Shown: in pieces, positions 24,882 through 34,362 of the stretch
Layout: each line of letters begins with the position of its first letter
How positions within the stretch are numbered: position 1 is the stretch's first letter
Notes under the pieces: generated by a model
What the model saw: the letters and a program-made list of their open reading frames with translations, nothing else
The model's database searches: none
What the model was told of the DNA's origin: nothing
NCBI GenBank assembly: GCA_009700485.1
Contig: WLLZ01000001.1
Location: forward strand, 1-56,788
Direction: 5' to 3'
DNA length: 56,788 nt
From: Actinomycetota bacterium
GTDB taxonomy: Bacteria > Actinomycetota > Actinomycetes > S36-B12
Position numbers and translations under genes: made by a program

Positions 24882-26696
24882 GTGGCTGAGCATGAGCGTC
24901 AGGCTTCAGCCTGGCAGGCCTCGCGTCGGGCCTTATTCATCATCATGGGCACCGTGGTTGCCGTAGCCGCCCTTTATCTGGGCGCCATCGTGCTCGCCGG
25001 CGATGGATTTCGCTCCGGCACCACTGTCGGAGGCGTTGATATCAGCGGTCTAAGCAATCCCGAAGCAATAGATAAACTCAATTCAACAATCGGTGCGGTG
25101 GCCCGCAAGCCACTAAGAGTGCGCACTGTTGACCACCTTTTCGTCATTGACCCGCAAGCCGCGGGGCTGAAATTTGATGCTGAGGCCACAATCGCTCAGG
25201 CCACCGGGCGCACCTGGAACCCGATCACACTCATCAGCGATTTCATGACCCAACGCGAGCTCGAGCCGATCACCTCAATTGACCAAAGTGCCTTGGATGA
25301 CCAACTCGCTGGGGTCGCAACCGCAATTGATCAACCCGCGGTCGAGCCCACCTTGATAATGATTCAGCGCAAGCCGGTGTTGACTCCGGGTGTCGATGGT
25401 TTGGCACTTGACCAAACCGCGACCGGCGACGCCATGAAAGTCGCTTTCATGCAAAAGCGCGAGCCGATTACCGCGGTGTTGGCAGATGTACCACCGGCGG
25501 TGTCGGAGGCCGTGGCGCTGCAAGCAAAAGCCCTAGCGCGCACCGCGATAGCTAATCCAGTCAACGTTACGGCGGGTGTCATAACCGCGACCATTGATTC
25601 GGCCGACATTGCTGATGCCTTAACTTTCACCCAAGAAGGTGGCCAACTCGTGCCGATTCTTGACGGCGCGATTTTACATAAATCAATTGCCGGCGATCTC
25701 GAGGCTGTTGAGACCCCTGGCCGTGATGCCACCTTCGAAATCGTTCGAAGGCAGCCGGTAGTGGTGCCATCACAGGTCGGTGCCGGTATCTCGGACGATG
25801 AGTTAGCACTGCAGGTAGCCACGGTAATTGGTAATCAACCACCGGACCGATCCGTTTCCGTATCGATGGGCACTAGGGATCCAATGCTGACAACCGAGCA
25901 AGCGCAGCAGCTCGGTATCACCCAGAAGATCTCAAGCTTTACACAGCAGTTTCCATATGCTGCCTATCGCGTGCAAAATATTGGAGAAGCTGCCCGTCGC
26001 ATTGATGGAACTTTGCTCATGCCGGGTGAAACTTTTTCAATGAACGACACCATCAAGGAGCGAACTGTCGCAAATGGCTACACCGTTGGTTTCGTGATCG
26101 GCGCAGGCGGAGTTTTCGCCGAAGAACTTGGTGGCGGTGTGTCGGCGGCGACAACAACAATGTGGACCGCGGCGTTTTTCGCGGGCATGGAACGCACATT
26201 CACGCAAGCTCACTCAATCTACATCTCCAGATATCAAAATGGCCTCGAGGCCACCGTTGCCTGGGGGAGTTTCGATATGAAGTTCACCAACGACACCCCG
26301 AATGCAGTTTTCATCACCACGAAGATGACTAACACCTCAATGAATGCGACTTTTTGGGGTACCCCAACATACGACGAAGTCAAGGCGGAGTTTGGGCCAA
26401 GGCACGATATTCGCCCGTATCCGACCATCTACGACAAGTCTAAGAAGTGTCTTGGGCAAGGTGGTATGGAAGGTTTCATAATCGATGTTGACCGGGTTTT
26501 CTACAAGGATGGCGCAGAGGTAAATCGCGAGACCATCACGACAAACTACCGCGCTTCCCCGAAAGTTATCTGCGGCAAGAACCCTGATAAGGATCCAGCA
26601 AAGCCGATAAAACCTAGTAAGCCTGGTGCCACTCCGAGTGTGTCACCTTCACCGGCACCCTCGGGCGATCAGGCTGCGCCGGCGCCCCAGAGCTAG
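24882..26696 (+). CDS. VanW-domain protein with peptidoglycan-binding-like repeats
   Basis: 604 residues from GTG 24882 with GTAAGGGG upstream. One N-terminal helix (18-41) anchors it; the rest is outside. GTTVGGVDISGLSNPEAIDKL and the following segments are PG_binding_4-type domains (about 45-330). Then comes the VanW domain (about 345-485) with MPGETFSMNDTIKERT, GGGVSAATTTMWTAAFFAG and YISRYQNGLEATVAWGSFD. The tail is Pro/Lys/Ser-rich. VanW proteins are linked with cell-wall modification but the biochemical role is unproven. In the VanW core the usual GGGVCQ Cys-Gln is here GGGVSA. Confidence 0.88.
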   Translation: MAEHERQASAWQASRRALFIIMGTVVAVAALYLGAIVLAGDGFRSGTTVGGVDISGLSNPEAIDKLNSTIGAVARKPLRVRTVDHLFVIDPQAAGLKFDAEATIAQATGRTWNPITLISDFMTQRELEPITSIDQSALDDQLAGVATAIDQPAVEPTLIMIQRKPVLTPGVDGLALDQTATGDAMKVAFMQKREPITAVLADVPPAVSEAVALQAKALARTAIANPVNVTAGVITATIDSADIADALTFTQEGGQLVPILDGAILHKSIAGDLEAVETPGRDATFEIVRRQPVVVPSQVGAGISDDELALQVATVIGNQPPDRSVSVSMGTRDPMLTTEQAQQLGITQKISSFTQQFPYAAYRVQNIGEAARRIDGTLLMPGETFSMNDTIKERTVANGYTVGFVIGAGGVFAEELGGGVSAATTTMWTAAFFAGMERTFTQAHSIYISRYQNGLEATVAWGSFDMKFTNDTPNAVFITTKMTNTSMNATFWGTPTYDEVKAEFGPRHDIRPYPTIYDKSKKCLGQGGMEGFIIDVDRVFYKDGAEVNRETITTNYRASPKVICGKNPDKDPAKPIKPSKPGATPSVSPSPAPSGDQAAPAPQS

Positions 26697-26722
26697 CTGA
26701 GCCGCTAGGTGGCACGGCGCCA

Positions 26723-28132
26723 TTAACCAATCTGTTGGCCGTCGGCGGTGTCAACAACTACCACACCGAGTTCGGCTAACGCGTCGCGCAACCGATCACT
26801 GCCTGACCAGTCCTTGTTGGCGCGCGCAGCTACTCGTTCGGCAAGTAGCCCCTCGACTTCGAGTGAGGCAGGTGCCGGGGGCCGGCCGACATCGCGGGTG
26901 AGATCTAGGCCGAAAAGTCGATCAACGCGTGCGAAAGTCTCAAATTTAGCGCCGTCACTTAAATTGGTATCGCGCTCGACCGCGCGCAGTTGCTGCAGAG
27001 CAAGGGGTGTGTCTAGGTCTTCGTTGAAAGCCTCGACAATCAACCGCACCGCATCAGTCGCTAAAGGTGCTGAGGGAGAATTCGCCCACTGCGCAACGCG
27101 GGCTCGCCACCTGGTCAGGGTGGTTTGCGCACCTTCGATAACTTCCCAGGTGAGGTTCATCTGCTGGCGATATCGATGCTGCAGGAAGGCGAGTCGTAAA
27201 CTAAGTGGATCCAGCCCACGCGCGGCTAAATCGCTAACGAGCACTACATTGCCAGTGGATTTACTCATCTTGCGGCCTTCGAATAACAGGTGCTCGGCGT
27301 GCACCCAGTGGCGAACTACTTCATGCCCGGTGATCGCGTTACTTTGCGCCCGCTCATCTTCATGATGGGGGAATCGCAGATCTATACCGCCGGTATGGAT
27401 ATCAATCTCGTTACCGAGGATGTCCAGGCTCATGGCACTGCATTCGGTGTGCCAGCCGGGGAAGCCAACCCCCCATGGCGTCTGCCACACCAGTTGAGTT
27501 CGAGTAGGTCCGGATTTCTTCCAAAGCGCCCAGTCCGCATGGAAACGCTTAGCTGGATCAACCTCGCTGGTGAAGCGATGCCCGGGTCGGAGTTGATCAA
27601 GTTTGTTTCCACTCAATTCGCCGTAGGTGGAGAAAGTACGAGCATCGAAGAACACCGATCCGTCAGTGCCGATGTAGGCGTTGTTGCTTTCGATCAGTTT
27701 GCTGATTAGTTCGATCATCAAGTCAATTGATTCACTAGCACGCGGGTATGCGTTCGCGGGATAAATATTGAGTGCGGCCAAATCAGCGTGGAATCTGTCT
27801 TCATAGTGGCGCGCAACGGCCAGGGCGCCTTTACCTTCGGTAGCCGCCTGTTGAAGTACGCGATCCTCGGTATCAGCTTGGCCTTCATCCACTCCACCCA
27901 ACCCGGTGTCATCGGCCATGTGGCCGACGTCAGTGATGTTCTGGACCAGGCGAACTTGGACCTTGCTGAACTCGGCGGTCCGGCGAATTAGGTCGGTAAG
28001 CAAAAAGGTACGCATATTGCCTACGTGGGCATCGCGGTAGACCGTGGGCCCGCAGGCATATATTCGCAGCAACCCGGGCGAAGCAGAGACGATCGGGACA
28101 ACCGCGCGTTGCATAGTGTCGTATAGGCGCAC
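26723..28132 (-). CDS. cysS: Cysteinyl-tRNA synthetase
   Basis: 469 residues. Zinc ligand Cys in IYACGPTVYRDAHVGNMR (HIGH-like HVGN), further ligands in FPGWHTECSAMS and FPHHEDE, and KMSKS as GRKMSKSTGNVV. The C-terminal DALR/anticodon region (about 340-469, ending DRLRDALAELGVVVVDTADG) distinguishes it from MshC, which is shorter, although the start MRLYDTMQRAVVP resembles MshC. It charges tRNA-Cys. Divergent from fdxA across 126 bases. Confidence 0.9.
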   Translation of the reverse strand: MRLYDTMQRAVVPIVSASPGLLRIYACGPTVYRDAHVGNMRTFLLTDLIRRTAEFSKVQVRLVQNITDVGHMADDTGLGGVDEGQADTEDRVLQQAATEGKGALAVARHYEDRFHADLAALNIYPANAYPRASESIDLMIELISKLIESNNAYIGTDGSVFFDARTFSTYGELSGNKLDQLRPGHRFTSEVDPAKRFHADWALWKKSGPTRTQLVWQTPWGVGFPGWHTECSAMSLDILGNEIDIHTGGIDLRFPHHEDERAQSNAITGHEVVRHWVHAEHLLFEGRKMSKSTGNVVLVSDLAARGLDPLSLRLAFLQHRYRQQMNLTWEVIEGAQTTLTRWRARVAQWANSPSAPLATDAVRLIVEAFNEDLDTPLALQQLRAVERDTNLSDGAKFETFARVDRLFGLDLTRDVGRPPAPASLEVEGLLAERVAARANKDWSGSDRLRDALAELGVVVVDTADGQQIG

Positions 28133-28258
28133 AAACCCTCCTTCGCTTAGCCTATGGCGACCCGAGGGGATCCGCGCGACGTTTACCGTGGTGGTTGTGT
28201 AAGTTAGCCTCGTCCAGCAAGAACCGCAGGTATTTTTATTCAGCTCTCGGAGGCTCTG

Positions 28259-28585
28259 GTGACCTACACCATCGCATTTCCATGCGTGGATCTCAAAGAC
28301 AATGCATGCATCGAGGAATGCCCGGTTGACTGCATCTACGAAGGTGGCCGGATGCTCTACATCCAGCCCGACGAGTGCGTTGACTGTGGCGCCTGCGAAC
28401 CGGTCTGCCCGGTCGAAGCAATCTTTTATGAGGACGATGTCCCCGAGGAGTGGAAGGAGTACACCGCGGCGAATGCGGAGTTCTTCGTCGACTTGGGTTC
28501 ACCCGGTGGCGCCGCCAAGCTCGGTCCGCAGGACTTTGATGCACCGCTGATAGCTAGCGTGCCGCCACAGGTACACGAGCACTGA
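28259..28585 (+). CDS. fdxA: Seven-iron ferredoxin
   Basis: 108 residues from GTG 28259 with CGGAGG (28248-28253). Cysteines 9, 17, 21, 25 and 40, 43, 46, 50 form the [3Fe-4S]/[4Fe-4S] pattern (CIEECPVDC and CVDCGACEPVC). The C-terminal extension (EDDVPEEWKEY) matches mycobacterial FdxA/FdxC. A small cytosolic electron carrier. Followed after 20 bases by dapC, a conserved actinomycete pair. Confidence 0.96.
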   Translation: MTYTIAFPCVDLKDNACIEECPVDCIYEGGRMLYIQPDECVDCGACEPVCPVEAIFYEDDVPEEWKEYTAANAEFFVDLGSPGGAAKLGPQDFDAPLIASVPPQVHEH

Positions 28586-28605
28586 GCGTTTCACCGGCCG
28601 ACCGC

Positions 28606-29676
28606 TTGCCGGAGTTTCCCTGGGATGTTCTCGCACCTTTTGCGGCTCGAGCCGCGCAGCATCCAAAAGGGGCGGTGGATTTATCGGTCGGTACACCCGT
28701 TGACCCAACTCCAGCGGTGATCCAGGCAGCGCTGGTAGCCGCGGCAAATGCGCCGGGGTATGCAACGACCGCTGGCTCGCCGGCGGTTCGAGAAGCCGCC
28801 GCCGGCTGGATTGAGCGCCGCTTGGGCGCACACGTATTGGCGAATGCGGTGTTACCCGCTATCGGCTCGAAAGAACTGGTGGCCTGGCTCCCCACGTTAC
28901 TCGGCTTGGGCCCAAAAGATCGCGTAGTAATCCCAAAGATCGCCTACCCAACCTACGCCGTCGGCGCGGCCCTCGTGGGCGCTGAAATCATCGCTACCGA
29001 TCGCCCGGAAGAAGTTGCGGCGCCCTCCTTGATCTGGATCAACACCCCGAGTAACCCAACTGGAGAAGTGCTTTCAACCACCAGAATGGCCGAAATTGTT
29101 GCCTATGGGCGTTCAGTGTCGGCCTTGGTTGTCAGCGATGAGTGCTATCTCGAGCTGGGCTGGGACGTCGACCCGGTCTCGGTCTTGCATCCGGGTGTTT
29201 CGGGTGCAGATCACTCCGGGGTGCTGGGGTTGTTCTCCCTTTCAAAACGCTCGAACCTCGCGGGGTACCGGTTTGGTTTCGCGGCCGGCGACCCAGAGGT
29301 GGTTACGCGATTGCTTGCGGTGCGCAAGCACCTCGGGATGATGGTGCCGGCACCAATCCAAGCGGCCGCGGTTGCCGCACTTGACGATGATGCCCACGTT
29401 GCCGAGCAGCGCCGGCGCTATGCCGAGCGGCGCCAGCTCATTTGGGCTGCCTTGGTTCAAGCCGGGTTCACGATCGACCACAGCGAGGCTGGGCTCTATC
29501 TATGGGTAACGCGCCGTGAGCCTTGCTGGAAGAGTGTTAGCTGGTTCGCTGATCGCGGCATCATCGTTACTCCTGGTGACTTTTATGGTGCCGCTGGCGC
29601 CGACCATGTGCGGGTAGCGTTGACGGCAACCGATGCCGATATTGCGCAATTTGTTCAGCGTCTTAGTGCCTCGTGA
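28606..29676 (+). CDS. dapC: N-succinyldiaminopimelate aminotransferase
   Basis: 356 residues from TTG 28606. The family usually begins with about ten more residues (..DRLPxFPWD), and the same frame does encode SVSPADR just before, but without an ATG or GTG, so the true start may be this TTG or a rare codon upstream. A class I/II PLP aminotransferase: DLSVGTPVDPTP, NTPSNPTGEVL, and PLP lysine in FSLSKRSNLAGYRFGF; Arg near the end binds the substrate carboxylate. Acts in the lysine/diaminopimelate pathway for peptidoglycan. Confidence 0.92.
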   Translation: MPEFPWDVLAPFAARAAQHPKGAVDLSVGTPVDPTPAVIQAALVAAANAPGYATTAGSPAVREAAAGWIERRLGAHVLANAVLPAIGSKELVAWLPTLLGLGPKDRVVIPKIAYPTYAVGAALVGAEIIATDRPEEVAAPSLIWINTPSNPTGEVLSTTRMAEIVAYGRSVSALVVSDECYLELGWDVDPVSVLHPGVSGADHSGVLGLFSLSKRSNLAGYRFGFAAGDPEVVTRLLAVRKHLGMMVPAPIQAAAVAALDDDAHVAEQRRRYAERRQLIWAALVQAGFTIDHSEAGLYLWVTRREPCWKSVSWFADRGIIVTPGDFYGAAGADHVRVALTATDADIAQFVQRLSAS

Positions 29677-29754
29677 CTCATGCCACCAGCAAGGTTTGGA
29701 GGCGGGGTCTTGGAGTGGCTCCGGCATCGGTATTCTCAGGCTCAGGAGGATTAA

Positions 29755-31038
29755 GTGGCTGACGCCGTGTTGAAGTATTCAGGTGGAGAACTACCGCTCA
29801 CCGAGGTTCCCGCATCTGTTGGTGCCAGTGGTTTTAATATCGCCCCGCTGCTGGCCACCACCGGCAATGTCACCCTTGATCACGGTTTCGTCAATACCGC
29901 AGCGTGCTCATCCGCAATTACCTACATCGACGGTGACGCTGGCATTTTGCGCTACCGCGGATACCCGATCGAACAACTTGCTGAGCAGTCCAGTTTCTTG
30001 GAGACCTCGTACCTTCTCATCTACGGGTACCTGCCATCGCAGCCTGAACTTGACGATTTCAAGACCAAAATCCGCAAGCACACAATGCTGCATGAAGAGT
30101 TGCGCCAGTTCTTTGACGGCTTTCCGCGTGATGCACATCCGATGCCGGTACTTTCCTCGGCAGTATCGGCTCTCTCGACTTTCTACCAAGACTCACTCGA
30201 TCCCTTTGATCCGGAGCAGGTCGAAATCTCAACCATTCGATTGCTGGCAAAGGTGCCAACCATCGCGGCCTACGCATACAAGAAGTCCATCGGCCAGCCT
30301 TTCTTGTACCCGGATAACTCACTTGGCTTTGTTGACAATTTCTTGCGCATGACATTTGGGCTTCCGGCCGAGGATTACGAAGTTAACCCGATTATTTCCA
30401 GTGCGCTCAACCAATTGTTCCTATTGCACGCTGACCATGAGCAGAACTGCTCAACCTCGACGGTCCGATTGGTCGGTTCGTCACACGCCAATATGTTCGC
30501 TTCGGTATCAGCCGGCATCAACGCGCTTTTTGGCCCACTTCACGGTGGCGCAAACCAGGCCGTACTTGAAATGCTGGAGAAAATCCACGCATCCGGTGGC
30601 GGCGTGAACACTTTCATCCGCCAAGTCAAGGATCGCCAAGATGGGGTCAAGCTCATGGGCTTTGGCCACCGGGTCTACAAGAGTTACGACCCGCGCGCGG
30701 CCATCGTAAAGAAGACGGCATATGAAGTATTCGAGGCAATGAACGTCAGTGATCCATTACTCGACATTGCGCTGCGACTTGAAGAAGTTGCCTTAGCCGA
30801 CGAATTCTTCATCTCGCACAAGCTCTACCCCAATGTCGATTTCTACACGGGCCTGATCTATAAGGCAATGGGCTTCCCGCCGCGAATGTTCACCGTCTTG
30901 TTCGCGCTCGGCCGGTTGCCCGGGTGGATTGCCCAGTGGCGCGAGATGATCGAGGATCCCGCGACGAAGATCGGGCGTCCGCGCCAGGTTTACACCGGTG
31001 AAGACCTGCGTGACTATGCGCCGATGGGCACCCGCTAG
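29755..31038 (+). CDS. gltA: Citrate synthase
   Basis: 427 residues from GTG 29755 with AGGAGGA (29744-29750). Catalytic His and Asp regions are HGGANQAVLEML, GFGHRVYKSYDPRA and NVDFYTGLIYKAMGFP. Length and the N-terminal beta domain (LDHGFVNTAACSSAITYIDG) fit the hexameric type II-like actinobacterial enzyme. It condenses acetyl-CoA with oxaloacetate at TCA entry, complementing the fumarase in this window. No downstream partner; followed by about 200 bases before the next start. Confidence 0.97.
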   Translation: MADAVLKYSGGELPLTEVPASVGASGFNIAPLLATTGNVTLDHGFVNTAACSSAITYIDGDAGILRYRGYPIEQLAEQSSFLETSYLLIYGYLPSQPELDDFKTKIRKHTMLHEELRQFFDGFPRDAHPMPVLSSAVSALSTFYQDSLDPFDPEQVEISTIRLLAKVPTIAAYAYKKSIGQPFLYPDNSLGFVDNFLRMTFGLPAEDYEVNPIISSALNQLFLLHADHEQNCSTSTVRLVGSSHANMFASVSAGINALFGPLHGGANQAVLEMLEKIHASGGGVNTFIRQVKDRQDGVKLMGFGHRVYKSYDPRAAIVKKTAYEVFEAMNVSDPLLDIALRLEEVALADEFFISHKLYPNVDFYTGLIYKAMGFPPRMFTVLFALGRLPGWIAQWREMIEDPATKIGRPRQVYTGEDLRDYAPMGTR

Positions 31039-31247
31039 CCCAATTCGAGACGCAGTGCGCCAGGGAAAAGTCGCGGTTCCGCCGGCCTAGACCAAAACCC
31101 TCAGCCAGTGGCGATTGATCTTGGGCGGATAGCGAAAGCCCGTTTTGGCGGCTTGCGCGCCCGTAAATCCGGTTGTCTCAGGGGTTTTATGGCTGCGCAC
31201 GCCGGACGGTTTTACCAACGGCGCGCTGGACCGATACCGTGGGGCAG

Positions 31248-31874
31248 GTGAGTGGAGTTGCACACCCGATGGGGCCGGAGCCCCCGTGGGTTTATTGGCT
31301 CCGCCGGGCAATTATCCTCCTCGCCGTTCTAACCTTGCTGGTTGGCGTTTTCTGGCTCGTTACGGGCCGCGGGTCATCAAGAACCGGTTCAACTCCGGTG
31401 GCGGTGTCACCGTCGGCTGCGGCAACGGCAAACTCCGCCGCTTCACCCACTTCAACGGCTTCGCCTGAACCGGCAACACCGACTGACTGCCTAGATAGCG
31501 CAATTGTGGTCGAAGCGAGTACCGATTCCAGCAAATATGTTGTTGGTGAAGCCCCGCAACTCACGTTGACCATTGGCAATATCGGCGAGGTTTCATGTCT
31601 GCGTGATGTTGGGCCCAAGGCTAATGAGCTGGAGATCACTTCCGGCGGGTATCACGTGTGGTCGAGCGATGACTGCAATGCGAGCAATAAGAGCAAGATT
31701 GCGGTGCTAAAGCCGGGCGAGAAAGTTGCATCAAGTATTACCTGGGACGGCCAAACCACCCAAAAGGGCTGCCCGAGTGACGGTAAAGCAGCAAAACAGG
31801 GGCGTTATGATCTCATCGCACGAAATGTTGACGTCAAGAGCGAAAAAGCCAAGTTCACACTGAGCAAGAAGTAA
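31248..31874 (+). CDS. Single-pass anchored extracellular protein, unknown function
   Basis: 208 residues if GTG 31248 is used (GTG 31239 and ATG 31269 are alternatives; the longer frame lacks support). A short cytoplasmic N-terminus, one helix (RRAIILLAVLTLLVGVFWLV), then a Ser/Thr/Ala/Pro linker. The C-terminal about 110 residues are a predicted beta sandwich (APQLTLTIGNIGEVSCLRDV; LKPGEKVASSITWDG; GRYDLIARNVDV), like the DUF4232/Ig-like modules of actinomycete surface proteins, with three Cys. Followed after 22 bases by the Ser-repeat small protein, so probably cotranscribed. Confidence 0.75.
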   Translation: MSGVAHPMGPEPPWVYWLRRAIILLAVLTLLVGVFWLVTGRGSSRTGSTPVAVSPSAAATANSAASPTSTASPEPATPTDCLDSAIVVEASTDSSKYVVGEAPQLTLTIGNIGEVSCLRDVGPKANELEITSGGYHVWSSDDCNASNKSKIAVLKPGEKVASSITWDGQTTQKGCPSDGKAAKQGRYDLIARNVDVKSEKAKFTLSKK

Positions 31875-31896
31875 TGGATCGGTACCGGAGGCAAGG

Positions 31897-32118
31897 ATGA
31901 ACAGCGGTTTATCTAAGTTGTCTTATCGATCAACGGATAGCGTGCTCTCGGCGTATTCAAAAAATTCGGCTCTTAGTATTGGCTCAATCGGATCAGTCTT
32001 GTCAATAGGCTCAATCGGATCCGCGGTTTCGCTGCTTTCGGTAGGGTCATTTGCGAGCGTTGCGTCACTACTTTCGGGGGCCTCGAAATTTGCAATTATG
32101 AAGTGGCGCGCGAGCTAA
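31897..32118 (+). CDS. 73-residue protein with serine at every third position
   Basis: ATG 31897 is preceded by GGAGG (31887-31891), a good ribosome site. Serine occupies every third residue without a break from Ser3 to Ser63 (21 in a row). The residues between are mostly Ile/Val/Leu and Gly/Ala from 25 on (SIGSIGSVLSIGSIGS). The last ten residues (KFAIMKWRAS) are basic and amphipathic. A period of three with alternating aliphatic and small residues suggests a tight beta-solenoid or a surface-active/ice-binding-like peptide. No signal peptide or catalytic residues. I cannot name a family. It overlaps the convergent radA end by four bases. Confidence 0.75.
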   Translation: MNSGLSKLSYRSTDSVLSAYSKNSALSIGSIGSVLSIGSIGSAVSLLSVGSFASVASLLSGASKFAIMKWRAS

Positions 32119-33497
32119 CTCTTTGGTGCGCCCGCAAGTTTGCGCGCCACCGCGAGTGCCTCACTTAGCGAGGCAACTTCGTGCCCGCGAATATCAGGCG
32201 CATTCAAATCACTTTTTGCACCTCGGGGGATAATCGCATCGGTAAAACCAAGTCGCGCCGCTTCGGCCAGCCGGCGGGTCAGGGCCGTAACTTTACGAAC
32301 ATCGCCGGAGAGTCCGACCTCACCGATCGCAATTAGGCCGCTTGGAAGGGCAATATCGTTAACGCTACTGGCGATTGCAAGTGCGATAGCCAGGTCGGTA
32401 GCAGGTTCAAGTAGGCGCACTCCGCCCACCGTTGCCACGAAGCAATCTGAAGTCGCAAGTTTCAGGCCGGCGCGCCGCTCAAGTACGCCCAACATCATGG
32501 CAATACGCGCCGAGTCAAGGCCACTGGTTACTCGACGGGGCTGCGGCGAACTAGAAGGAGCGATAAGTGCTTGCACTTCGGTGACAAGTGGGCGGCGACC
32601 TTCAACCGTGACGGTTACACAGGTGCCGGGCGCGGGTTCATGGCGATCACCGAGGAATAAGCCGCTCGGATCGGCGAGCCCGATGATGCCATCGTCAACA
32701 AGTTCAAAGCACCCGATTTCATCGGCGGGCCCGAAACGATTTTTAACGGCGCGCACTAAACGCAAGGTACTGTGCCTGTCGCCCTCAAAGTAGAGCACAA
32801 CATCAACAAGGTGTTCAAGGGCACGGGGTCCGGCAACACTTCCGTCCTTTGTTACATGCCCGACAATTATCGCGGTCATGCCTCTGGATTTTGCGGTTGC
32901 GATAACTGAGGCGGCGACTTCTCGCACTTGGGTAACTCCACCAGCAGCGCCGTCGATCTCGGCACTCGCGATGGTTTGCACCGAGTCAAGGATCATCAAA
33001 CTGGGTGCGAGCGCCTCAACGTGACCGAGCACGCTACCTAAGTCGGTCTCCGCGGCCAGATATAGACCGTCGGCAAGTGCCCCTATGCGTTCGGCGCGCA
33101 TGCGCACTTGCGCGGTGGACTCCTCACCGGTTACGTAGAGAGTCAAGTTACCGGCTTCGGACCAACGTGAGGCGACGTCAAGTAGCAGAGTTGACTTTCC
33201 GACACCGGGTTCACCGGCTAACAAGATCACCGCGCCGGGTACCAGCCCACCACCCAAGACCCGATCGAATTCACTAATACCGGTAGCGGTGGCTTCTGCT
33301 GCAGTGAGATCTACGGAGCCAATGGGTAGTGCGGGCGTGCTGGCTTTGGCGGCCGTGGTACCTCGAGTTCGAGTGGCACCTATTTCATCAACGGTGCCCC
33401 AAGCTTGGCACTCACCGCATCGTCCGGCCCATTTAACGCTGGTCCAGCCGCAATCACTACAACGGTAAGAGGGAGTTTTTGGTGCGGTGCGGGCCAC
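32115..33497 (-). CDS. radA: DNA repair protein RadA (Sms)
   Basis: 460 residues. N-terminal zinc finger (YRCSDCGWTSVKWAGRCGEC), RecA-like ATPase with Walker A GEPGVGKSTLL, Walker B LMILDSVQT, the RadA-specific KNRFG motif in VRAVKNRFGPADEIG, and a Lon-protease-like C-terminal domain (GLKLATSDCFVATVGGVRL). It promotes branch migration during recombination. Lies 12 bases after the Cys-rich gene on the same strand, so probably second in a two-gene unit. Confidence 0.96.
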   Translation of the reverse strand: MARTAPKTPSYRCSDCGWTSVKWAGRCGECQAWGTVDEIGATRTRGTTAAKASTPALPIGSVDLTAAEATATGISEFDRVLGGGLVPGAVILLAGEPGVGKSTLLLDVASRWSEAGNLTLYVTGEESTAQVRMRAERIGALADGLYLAAETDLGSVLGHVEALAPSLMILDSVQTIASAEIDGAAGGVTQVREVAASVIATAKSRGMTAIIVGHVTKDGSVAGPRALEHLVDVVLYFEGDRHSTLRLVRAVKNRFGPADEIGCFELVDDGIIGLADPSGLFLGDRHEPAPGTCVTVTVEGRRPLVTEVQALIAPSSSPQPRRVTSGLDSARIAMMLGVLERRAGLKLATSDCFVATVGGVRLLEPATDLAIALAIASSVNDIALPSGLIAIGEVGLSGDVRKVTALTRRLAEAARLGFTDAIIPRGAKSDLNAPDIRGHEVASLSEALAVARKLAGAPKS

Positions 33498-33509
33498 GGC
33501 GGTGGTGAT

Positions 33510-34277
33510 CTAGGAAGTGACGGGCGGGTCGGCCGGGTGCGGGGTCAGGCCGGTGGTGTCGGTAATCGTTAACAGCAGTTTTTCGCGGGCTGCGCAAAGA
33601 CGCGCCAACTCTGAGTAGGCCGGTAGGCCGATAAGCGCCACGATTTCATCACGCGATGATAGGTAGACAGCCTCGGTACCAACATGGGCTTCGGTATTGC
33701 TGCTGCAGTACCAATCCAGATCGTGTCCACCGGCCCCCCACCCGCGGCGGTCATATTCACCAAGTACAACAACAACGCGCTCGACTTCGTCCTCGTATTT
33801 GCGGTTTTCGTAGGTCCGGCGAAGGGGCAACTGCCAACACACCTCTGGCTTGGTCTCGACGAAGGAGATGCCCTCGCGAGCCGCGAGGTGGTGCAGCGCG
33901 CAGCCGTACCCGCCTTCAAAGTCCTTTTGGTTGTGGAAGATGCAGGCACCGTTATGAACCGCTGTTTTGCGGGCCCCATCCTCTTTTTCGACCCAGCCTT
34001 TTTTCTTCCCGATATTGATGTTCTGCCATAGGTCGCCATCAAGTTTCTCGACCCAGCGAGCCACCCGCTTCTCATCCTTCTTCTCGGAGAAATGGGCTCC
34101 GAGCGTGCAGCACCCGGCATCTGGGGCATCCGCGTAGATACCTTTGCAGCCGCGGCCGAAAATACAGGTCCAGCGCGAGGTCAACCAGGTTAGGTCGGCG
34201 CGGATTAGCTGGTCGTCGTCAGCAGGATCAACAAACTCGACCCACTGACGTGGAAAATCTAGGGAAACTTCAGGCAT
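33510..34277 (-). CDS. Cysteine-rich conserved protein, possible metal or Fe-S cluster
   Basis: 255 residues from the ATG at 34277 (the open frame extends to 34397 but the added part lacks homology). Conserved Cys clusters: WTCIFGRGCKGIYADAPDAG then CCTLGAHF, GACIFHNQ, GYGCALHHLA and VCWQLPLRR. The spacing resembles YkgJ/DUF3109-type cysteine-cluster proteins that probably bind an iron-sulfur cluster or zinc. No transmembrane segments. Upstream of radA and divergent from ppx. Function not recognised. Confidence 0.7.
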   Translation of the reverse strand: MPEVSLDFPRQWVEFVDPADDDQLIRADLTWLTSRWTCIFGRGCKGIYADAPDAGCCTLGAHFSEKKDEKRVARWVEKLDGDLWQNINIGKKKGWVEKEDGARKTAVHNGACIFHNQKDFEGGYGCALHHLAAREGISFVETKPEVCWQLPLRRTYENRKYEDEVERVVVVLGEYDRRGWGAGGHDLDWYCSSNTEAHVGTEAVYLSSRDEIVALIGLPAYSELARLCAAREKLLLTITDTTGLTPHPADPPVTS

Positions 34278-34362
34278 GCAGCACACTCTAGGGGGGTGTG
34301 CATAAGGGGGCGCGCCCACGTCCATGTGCGTGATCGGTGCTGGCTGCCGGTACGGTCTCCCT

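Noticed and set aside
26723..28132. MshC (mycothiol cysteine ligase) instead of CysS
   Set aside because: The N-terminus resembles MshC, but the 469-residue length and the C-terminal tRNA-binding region fit CysS.
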